Shown one piece after another: positions 58,663-64,000 of a DNA stretch of 64,000 bases (the stretch's first letter is position 1; each line of letters starts with the position of its first letter). Under the pieces are notes generated by a model. That model had not been told where the DNA came from and searched no databases. It saw nothing but the letters and a program-made list of their open reading frames with translations. The position numbers and the translations under genes were made by a program. The DNA is from Variovorax sp. ZS18.2.2 (GTDB lineage Bacteria > Pseudomonadota > Gammaproteobacteria > Burkholderiales > Burkholderiaceae_C): contig NZ_JANLNM010000011.1 in the NCBI RefSeq assembly GCF_024701975.1, positions 1 through 64,000 on the forward strand. The letters are read 5' to 3'.

Positions 58663-59777
58663 AACTTCGCCGAGCACCACTCGGTGGCGCCGAAGTAGAG
58701 CGAGGCCTGCGCGCCGCTCGCCAGCGTTGACTGCGCCGACACGCCGAGCGCGAAGTCTTCGTCCAGCGCGCCCCAGAACGATGCGACGTTCTTGCGCCAG
58801 TAGTTCGTGGCCTTCTCGCTCTTCGGCAGCTCGGGAATCAGCGTGCTCGCGATCACGCGCGAGCGGCCGGGCGCCTCGGGCAGCACGGTGAAGGCATTGG
58901 CGTGGTCGCCCTCGTGCAGGACGAAGGTGGCCGGGAAGAAGAAGTAAATGATGTTCGAATGCGGGCCGACCTGCCACTCGCTCGAAGGCACTTCGCGCAA
59001 GCCTTCGATGCTGCGCTTGGGCAGGAAGAGGCGGTGATGCTGCCGGTCGTGGTCGGCCATCAGCAGGTTGTCGTAGAACAGCGCCGCGATGCTGTTGCGG
59101 TGCGCGTACTGGAAGTGATAGGTCTCCAGGTTGGCCTCGAACGGAATCTTCCAGTTCGCCGCGTTGTCGAAGGCGTGCTGGTGAAACGGCACCCAGCGGT
59201 CGTAGCCCCATGAGCGCAGGTCGGTGCAGAAGCGGCCTAGCCATGCATCGATATCGATCTCGGCGCTTTCACCCTCGGCCACCGCGCGGGGCACGACCCA
59301 CACGAAGCCCAGCGCCTCCGCCACCGGCACGCGCGCGAGACTGCAATCCGAAGCCGGCGCATGCGGAAAGTCTTCGCCCGAGGGGCGGCCGCGCAATGCG
59401 CCGTCGAGCCCGTAGGTCCAGCTGTGGTACGGGCAGACGAGCGCACGCTGGTTCGACAGGCCCGCCGGCTTGAGCCGCGCGCCGCGGTGCCGGCAAGCGT
59501 TGATGAATCCATTGAGCTGGCCGTCCTGCGCGCGCACGAGCAAGAGCGGCAGGCCGGCGACGTCGATGGCGAACGAATCGCCTGCGTTGGCGAGCGAGGC
59601 CGAAGGGCAGAGTGCGAGCGGATGGCGGCGGAAGATGCGCTCCACCTCGAGCTCGTGGCGTGCCGGGTCGAGGTAGCGCGATACGGGACTCACGGCTGGT
59701 TCGCCGCGCTCGCTGCCGCCGTTTTCGATCAGCGCGAGTGCGCGGCGGATCAGTGCGATCTGTTCTTCTTGCTGCAT
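58632..59777 (-). CDS. Rieske aromatic-ring-hydroxylating oxygenase, alpha subunit
   Basis: A 381-residue terminal oxygenase. The Rieske [2Fe-2S] ligands are C95-x-H97 (ACRHRGA) and C115-x2-H118 (VCPYHSW). The mononuclear iron histidines are H221 and H226 in LETYHFQYAHRN. The third, acidic, ligand would lie in LDEDFALG. A length of 381 fits the small Rieske oxygenases such as carnitine, vanillate or phthalate types. No beta subunit or reductase is adjacent. ATG 59777 is preferred over an earlier in-frame ATG. Overlaps the convergent nitrobindin-like gene by 31 bases. Substrate unknown. Confidence 0.9.
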   Translation of the reverse strand: MQQEEQIALIRRALALIENGGSERGEPAVSPVSRYLDPARHELEVERIFRRHPLALCPSASLANAGDSFAIDVAGLPLLLVRAQDGQLNGFINACRHRGARLKPAGLSNQRALVCPYHSWTYGLDGALRGRPSGEDFPHAPASDCSLARVPVAEALGFVWVVPRAVAEGESAEIDIDAWLGRFCTDLRSWGYDRWVPFHQHAFDNAANWKIPFEANLETYHFQYAHRNSIAALFYDNLLMADHDRQHHRLFLPKRSIEGLREVPSSEWQVGPHSNIIYFFFPATFVLHEGDHANAFTVLPEAPGRSRVIASTLIPELPKSEKATNYWRKNVASFWGALDEDFALGVSAQSTLASGAQASLYFGATEWCSAKFHADVEAAIS

Positions 59778-59881
59778 GTGCGGTTGTCTCCGTGCAGGGG
59801 TGGGTGAGCCCATTGTGTCGAAAGGACCGCACAGAGGCTTGCATCAACTGGTCGAGTTGCCCCGTTGCCAGATAGGCGGAT

Positions 59882-60793
59882 TCAGTCCAGCCGCAAGGAC
59901 CCCAGCCGCGCGACCACAAGGTCATGCAGCGTCTGCGCCGCCACTGAGAGGCTGCCCTCCCGCCGCTGCACCAGATACAGCGTGCGCGTGAGCGCCGGCA
60001 GCGGCAATGGCCGCGTCACCAGCGTCTCGCGCCGGAAGTGAAAGAGCGTGAGCGCCGGCACCACACTGATGCCGAGCCCTGCCTCCACCAGCCCCATCAC
60101 GGTGGCCAGGTGCTCCACCTCGAACACCGCGTTCAGCCGCAGCGGGTGCAGCGCCGCGTCGAGCGCCTGTCGCACGCTGCTGTTGCGCGCCATCTGGATG
60201 AAGGGCCACGGCGCGATTTTCTTCACCGTGAGGCGCGCCTCGTGCGCGAGCGGATGGTCGGCGCGGCACACGAGGTGGAAGCGATCGGTGCAGAGCTTGC
60301 GCGCGCGCAGGTCGCTGTCGGCCGCCGCGCCCGAGGCCGCGAGCGCGAAGTCGGCCTGGCCGCTGCGCACCAGTGCCACGCAGGCATCGGACAGCGCATC
60401 GTCCAGGTCGATGCGGATGCCGGGCCAGGCCTGCATGAACTCCGCGAACACCGCCGGCAGCCAGCCCGCGGCCAGCGAGGGCAGGGCTGCGACGCGCACG
60501 CGGCCCTTGCGGCGCTCCACGTGGTCGGCCAGGTCGCCCATGGCGCTGCCCATGTCGTCGAGCAGGCGGCGTGCCGAACTCTCGAAGAGCCGGCCTTCGG
60601 GCGTGAGCTGCACGCTGCGCGTGTCGCGGTCGAAAAGGCGCGTGCCGATGGCGTCTTCGAGCGTGCGGATCAGCGCGCTGAACGCGGGCTGCGACAGGTG
60701 GCTGGTCTGCGCCGCGCGCGTGAAGTTGCGGTGCTCGGCCAGCGCGAGAAAGGCGCGCAATTGCCGCGTGGAGAGGTCGGGCGTCTTTCTCAT
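59882..60793 (-). CDS. LysR family transcriptional regulator, divergent to the AtuA-like operon
   Basis: A 303-residue regulator. The HTH is LSTRQLRAFLALAEHRNFT then AAQTSHLSQPAFSALIRTLEDAIG, followed by TRLFDRDTRSVQLTPEG. The effector domain shows RVRVAALPSLAAGWLPAVF, typical for this subgroup. ATG 60793 faces the AtuA-like gene across an 88-base gap holding a palindrome. It likely controls that operon in response to a pathway acid or CoA ester. Confidence 0.92.
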   Translation of the reverse strand: MRKTPDLSTRQLRAFLALAEHRNFTRAAQTSHLSQPAFSALIRTLEDAIGTRLFDRDTRSVQLTPEGRLFESSARRLLDDMGSAMGDLADHVERRKGRVRVAALPSLAAGWLPAVFAEFMQAWPGIRIDLDDALSDACVALVRSGQADFALAASGAAADSDLRARKLCTDRFHLVCRADHPLAHEARLTVKKIAPWPFIQMARNSSVRQALDAALHPLRLNAVFEVEHLATVMGLVEAGLGISVVPALTLFHFRRETLVTRPLPLPALTRTLYLVQRREGSLSVAAQTLHDLVVARLGSLRLD

Positions 60794-60820
60794 GTCTCTA
60801 GCCTTCTTATTTGAAATGCA

Positions 60821-60854
60821 GATCAATTGATCCGGATTTTCGATTTTACGGATC
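60821..60854. promoter_or_regulatory. Candidate LysR operator: palindrome and inverted repeat
   Basis: GATCAATTGATC (60821-60832) is a perfect 12-bp palindrome. GATCCG (60829-60834) and CGGATC (60849-60854) form an overlapping 6-bp inverted repeat. Both sit midway between the divergent LysR and AtuA-like genes, the usual LysR binding position. Confidence 0.5.
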
Positions 60855-60881
60855 GCAACCCTTTGCCTACATTGCACCTCG

Positions 60882-62273
60882 ATGAATGCCCAATCACTGC
60901 CCCCTTTGTTGATCGGCTGCGCGGCTGGTTTCTCCGGCGACCGCACGGATGCGGCCGGGCCGGTGGTCGATACGCTGATCGCGCGGCTCGCCGGTGCGCC
61001 GGCCGGGCAGCGCGCCTTCCTGATCTTCGAGACGCTGGCCGAACGCACGCTGGCACTCGCGCAACTGCGCCGCCGCGACAACCCCGAGGCCGGCTACGAG
61101 CCGCTGCTCGATGCGATGCTGCGGCCGGTGCTCGCGCGCTGCCTTGCGCATGGCATCCGCATCGTGAGCAACTTCGGCGCGGCCAATCCGCGTGCTGCGG
61201 CGCGGCATATCGCCCGCATGGCGCGCGAACTCGGAGCCGCTGAGCCGCACATCGCTGTAGTGGAGGGCGATGACCTCTCGGGCTCCGAACATCGCGCGCT
61301 GCTGAAAGACGCACTCGGCGCGCAGGTCGAGGGCTTGCGCGTCGTCAGCGCCAACGCATACATCGGCGCCGAGCCCATCGCCGCCGCGCTCGATGCGGGC
61401 GCGCAGATCGTCGTGTGCGGTCGCGTGGCCGACCCGTCGCTCACCGTGGGCCCGGCCATGTCGCACTTCGGATGGCGCGCCGACGACTGGCACCGCCTCG
61501 GCCGCGCCACCATGGCGGGCCATCTGCTCGAATGCGGCGCGCAGGTCTGTGGCGGCTACTTCGCCGACCCGGGCTACAAGGACGTGCCGGGGCTCGAAGC
61601 CGTGGGCTTTCCGATTGCCGAGATCGACGCCGACGGCCACTGCACCATCGGCAAGGCCGACAACACAGGCGGCCTCGTGAGCGAAGCCACGGTGAAGGAG
61701 CAACTGCTCTATGAAGTGCACGACCCGAGCGCCTACCTCACACCCGACGTGATCGCCGACATCGCCGAAGTCGAGGTGCGCGCGCTGCCCGGCAAGGACC
61801 GCGTCGAACTCTCCGGCGTCCGCGGCCATGAGCGGCCGAGCCACTACAAGGTCAACGTCTGCCACGAAGGCGGTTGGCTGGCCGAGGGCGAAATCTCCTA
61901 TGCCGGCCCGCGCGCCGAAGCCCGAGCCCGGCTCGCGGCGGACGTGCTGCGCAAGCGGCTCGATGGCCTCGCCCTGCGCGTCGACCTCATCGGCGCGCTG
62001 AGCATCCTCGGCGATGACGCCGGCCGCGCGCTCGCCGACACGCCTGACACGGGCCTGCGCGACGTGCGCCTGCGCGTCGCGGCCACGCACGAAGACCGCG
62101 CACAGGCCGAGCGCCTGGCGCGCGAAGTGATGGCGCTCTACACCTGCGGCCCCGCGGGCGGCGGCGGCGTGCGCACCGCGCTCACGCCGCGGCTCAACAC
62201 GCTCTCGTGCCTGCTGCCGCGCGACGCGGTGCCGGTGCGGTTTGAATTAATGGATGCGGAGGACTTGGTATGA
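60882..62273 (+). CDS. AtuA-like acyclic terpene utilisation family protein (DUF1446)
   Basis: A 463-residue cytosolic protein. IGCAAGFSGDRTDAAGPVVDTLI opens it, VVCGRVADPSLTVGPA and GPAGGGGVRTALTPRLN are the conserved family blocks. AtuA is needed for citronellol/geraniol breakdown in Pseudomonas, but its reaction is unknown, and many Burkholderiales carry paralogs beside Bug receptors. Here it is followed by a REP pair and a separate small AtuA-C-like gene, so the two halves of a longer AtuA are split. The substrate could be a branched or terpenoid acid. ATG 60882; no strong ribosome binding site. Confidence 0.88.
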   Translation: MNAQSLPPLLIGCAAGFSGDRTDAAGPVVDTLIARLAGAPAGQRAFLIFETLAERTLALAQLRRRDNPEAGYEPLLDAMLRPVLARCLAHGIRIVSNFGAANPRAAARHIARMARELGAAEPHIAVVEGDDLSGSEHRALLKDALGAQVEGLRVVSANAYIGAEPIAAALDAGAQIVVCGRVADPSLTVGPAMSHFGWRADDWHRLGRATMAGHLLECGAQVCGGYFADPGYKDVPGLEAVGFPIAEIDADGHCTIGKADNTGGLVSEATVKEQLLYEVHDPSAYLTPDVIADIAEVEVRALPGKDRVELSGVRGHERPSHYKVNVCHEGGWLAEGEISYAGPRAEARARLAADVLRKRLDGLALRVDLIGALSILGDDAGRALADTPDTGLRDVRLRVAATHEDRAQAERLAREVMALYTCGPAGGGGVRTALTPRLNTLSCLLPRDAVPVRFELMDAEDLV

Positions 62274-62293
62274 GCAGCGTGTTGGTATTGGCT

Positions 62294-62390
62294 CCTTCTC
62301 CCGCTTGCGGGAGAAGGCGGGGGATGAGGGGGCATGCAGAGGCCCTGGGAGGCACCCTCACCCCAACCCTCTCCCGCAAGCGGGAGAGGG
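62294..62390. repeat. Pair of inverted REP-type hairpins (BIME-like)
   Basis: Two 11-bp perfect hairpins face one another: 62294-62304/62307-62317 and 62367-62377/62380-62390, with TT and AA loops. Their flanks GATGAGGG and CCCTCACC are also complementary, so the whole unit can fold as one long structure. This matches REP elements common in proteobacteria. It sits inside the operon, 14 bases before the next gene. Confidence 0.9.
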
Positions 62391-62403
62391 GGCAAGGCCG
62401 CGT

Positions 62404-62781
62404 ATGAACCACCCGACGTCAGGGCTCGACTCGCTCATCGAAGTCCCCCTCTACCGCGCAGCCCACGGCCGCACCGGCGACAAGGGCGACCGCTCCAACA
62501 TCAGCGTGATCGCATGGCGCGCCGAGTTCTATCCGCTGCTGCTCGATCAGCTCACACCCGAGCGCGTGGCCGCGCAGTTCCGCCACCGCGCGCCATCGCA
62601 CGTGCAGCGCTTCGTGCTGCCCAGGCTGCACGCGATGAACTTCGTGCTCGACGCGGTGCTCGACGGCGGCGTCAACGATGCGCTGAACCTCGATGCGCAT
62701 GGCAAGGCGCTCTCGTTCCTGCTGCTCGACATGCCGATCCAGATTCCTCGCGCGCTCGAACCGCTGCTCGCGGGGTCGTAG
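62404..62781 (+). CDS. AtuA C-terminal-like small protein
   Basis: A 125-residue protein. LYRAAHGRTGDKGDRSNISVIAWRAEFY is the signature of the small domain found at the C-terminus of long AtuA proteins, and the end NLDAHGKALSFLLLDMPIQIPRAL is also typical. It is expected to work with the AtuA-like protein encoded just upstream. ATG 62404 comes 14 bases after the REP pair, whose GAGAGGGGG may serve as ribosome binding site. An earlier in-frame ATG would translate the repeats and is not used. Confidence 0.88.
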   Translation: MNHPTSGLDSLIEVPLYRAAHGRTGDKGDRSNISVIAWRAEFYPLLLDQLTPERVAAQFRHRAPSHVQRFVLPRLHAMNFVLDAVLDGGVNDALNLDAHGKALSFLLLDMPIQIPRALEPLLAGS

Positions 62782-62826
62782 CGACGGCGTTCCCTTTTTC
62801 TTACTCATCCATCCGGAGACAAAACA

Positions 62827-63792
62827 ATGAAACGATTTCCCCTCGCCGTACTGACCACGGCGCTCGCGCTGGCCCCGTTGCTGGGCCATGCACAGGCCTT
62901 CCCCGAGAAGTCCATCACCTTCGTCGTGCCGTTCGCGGCCGGCACCGCCACCGACCAGATCGCGCGCGCGCTCGGCAACAGCATCACGGCCGAGACCAAA
63001 CAGCCCGTCATCATCGACAACAAGGCCGGCGCGAGCGGCTTCATCGCCTCGCAGAACGTGGCCAAGGCACCGGCCGATGGCTACACGGTGCTCATCACCA
63101 CCAACACCACGCACGCCGCCAACGAGCACCTGTTCAAGAAGCTGCCTTACGACCCGGTGAAAGACTTCGCCCCCATCGCCGCGCTCGGCAAGGGCGGCCA
63201 GATCATGGTGGTGAACCCCTCGTTCCCCGCCAAGACCGTGGCCGAGTTCATAGCGCTCGCGAAGAAGGAGCCGGGCAAGTACAGCTTCGGCAGCGGCAGT
63301 TCGTCCAGTCGCATGGCCGGCGAACTGCTGCAGCAGATGGCCGACATCAAGCTGCTGCACGTGCCCTACAAGAGCAACACGCTGGCCGTGACCGACCTGC
63401 TCGGCGGGCAGATCCACATGATGATCACCGACACCGCCACAGGCCTGCCGCAAGTGAAGGGCGGCAAGCTGCGCGCGCTGGGCATGTCGAGCGCCAGCCG
63501 GTCGCCGCTCGCGCCCGACGTGCCCACCATTTCCGAGGCCGGCGTGAAGGGCTACGAGATGGGCTACTGGTTCGCGGCCTACGCGCCCGCGAAGACACCG
63601 CCCGCCGTCGTCAAGCGCTTGAACGAACTGCTCGTGAAGGCCGCGAAGAGCGAGTCGGCGAAGACCTCCTTCTACGAACCGACCGGCACCGAGGTGTTTA
63701 CTACCTCGCCCGAGGAGCTGGCGAAGTTCCAGGCCGGCGAGTCGCAGAAGTGGGGCCGCATCGTGAAGGCGGCCGGCATCGAGGCCGAGTGA
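62827..63792 (+). CDS. Bug/TctC family tripartite tricarboxylate transporter substrate-binding protein
   Basis: A 321-residue periplasmic binding protein. The signal peptide is MKRFPLAVLTTALALAPLLG, cleaved after HAQA. FVVPFAAGTATDQIARALG and VIIDNKAGASGFIASQNVAKAPADGYTVLI are the family hallmarks. Such proteins bind carboxylates for TctAB, though most of the many Bug proteins in Burkholderiales have no dedicated permease. It follows the AtuA pair by 45 bases and probably binds its substrate acid. ATG 62827 has GGAGAC just upstream. Confidence 0.93.
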   Translation: MKRFPLAVLTTALALAPLLGHAQAFPEKSITFVVPFAAGTATDQIARALGNSITAETKQPVIIDNKAGASGFIASQNVAKAPADGYTVLITTNTTHAANEHLFKKLPYDPVKDFAPIAALGKGGQIMVVNPSFPAKTVAEFIALAKKEPGKYSFGSGSSSSRMAGELLQQMADIKLLHVPYKSNTLAVTDLLGGQIHMMITDTATGLPQVKGGKLRALGMSSASRSPLAPDVPTISEAGVKGYEMGYWFAAYAPAKTPPAVVKRLNELLVKAAKSESAKTSFYEPTGTEVFTTSPEELAKFQAGESQKWGRIVKAAGIEAE

Positions 63793-63868
63793 TGTCCACG
63801 CGCTGATGCGCACGCCGTAGCGGAGATCGGCGCCGCGCAATACAGAACACCACAACAGGAGACAAACC

Positions 63869-64000
63869 ATGAAACGCTGGAGCCTTGCGGCTGCCACGGT
63901 GGCTTCGGCCGCCCTTTTTCTGAGTGCCTGCGGCGGAAGCGGCGGTGGAGGCGGGGGCTTCGTGCTGCCGCCCTCCGCCGGAACGCCGCCACCCGTCACG
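63869..64000 (+). CDS. Putative lipoprotein (5' fragment)
   Basis: The first 44 codons of a gene continuing beyond the window. The signal peptide ends in the lipobox LSAC (MKRWSLAAATVASAALFLSA then C), so a lipid would be attached to the cysteine. A glycine-rich linker (GGSGGGGGG) and a proline-rich segment follow. ATG 63869 follows AGGAGA by about 8 bases. It is 76 bases after the Bug gene and may belong to the same operon. Function cannot be told from this part. Confidence 0.8.
   Translation, partial: MKRWSLAAATVASAALFLSACGGSGGGGGGFVLPPSAGTPPPVT

Noticed and set aside
1..64000. CRISPR arrays, prophage, insertion sequences, rRNA or tRNA genes
   Set aside because: No regularly spaced repeats, transposase, integrase, phage structural genes or cloverleaf structures were seen.

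Overview
The window is about 64 kb of high-GC, gene-dense DNA from a Gram-negative betaproteobacterium of the Comamonadaceae, most likely Variovorax or a close relative. The support is gene content: TRAP/Bug-type periplasmic receptors, the AtuA pair, DctA, PcaD, an acetoacetyl-CoA reductase, many exported hypotheticals, and ATGA start/stop overlaps throughout. This assignment is inference; there is no rRNA or species marker. I see no tRNA, rRNA, CRISPR array, prophage or insertion sequence.

Layout. 1-1.8 kb: start of an oligopeptide-type ABC operon on the minus strand. 2-6.7 kb: a giant exported multidomain cytochrome c protein. 6.8-15.4 kb: a catabolic and sugar-ABC-transport cluster around a divergent promoter at 12.3 kb; the FAH-family hydrolase, SDR and aldehyde dehydrogenase suggest oxidative (deoxy)sugar breakdown. 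15.5-18.6 kb: DJ-1/PfpI, CinA-type amidase and hybrid histidine kinase genes chained by 4-bp overlaps. 18.7-22.9 kb: phaB, dctA, an extragenic palindrome and a Kef-type antiporter.

23.7-35.4 kb is the most coherent unit. A cobalamin riboswitch precedes a TonB-dependent receptor, a PepSY membrane protein, a CbiM-like permease, CobW, CobN and a chelatase ATPase gene. That last gene appears to make two proteins by -1 programmed ribosomal frameshifting: a short ChlI-like AAA+ subunit, and a long ChlD-like AAA+-VWA subunit. Together these would import and insert cobalt for B12 synthesis when B12 is low. A BtuF-like binding protein lies nearby at 39 kb.

35.5-42 kb holds mixed single genes: RidA, a DUF1090-like protein, a SET protein with a GNAT, a GAF histidine kinase, a RIO-type kinase with a tandem GNAT, and a 24-codon peptide with a strong ribosome binding site. 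42.3-44.2 kb encodes an unusual fusion of ankyrin, DUF6891-like, WGR and ATP-dependent-ligase-like modules. 44.3-47.1 kb is an AT-richer accessory patch of orphan exported or membrane proteins. 47-54.6 kb: FAD oxidoreductase, LysR/PcaD pair, an EmrE-like exporter, a chromosomal streptomycin-kinase-like gene, a Gdx/HxlR pair and an exported methyltransferase. 54.6-57.9 kb: LacI regulator, sugar isomerase and sugar-binding protein. 58-64 kb: nitrobindin-like protein, a Rieske oxygenase, and a LysR-controlled AtuA/Bug operon interrupted by a REP pair.
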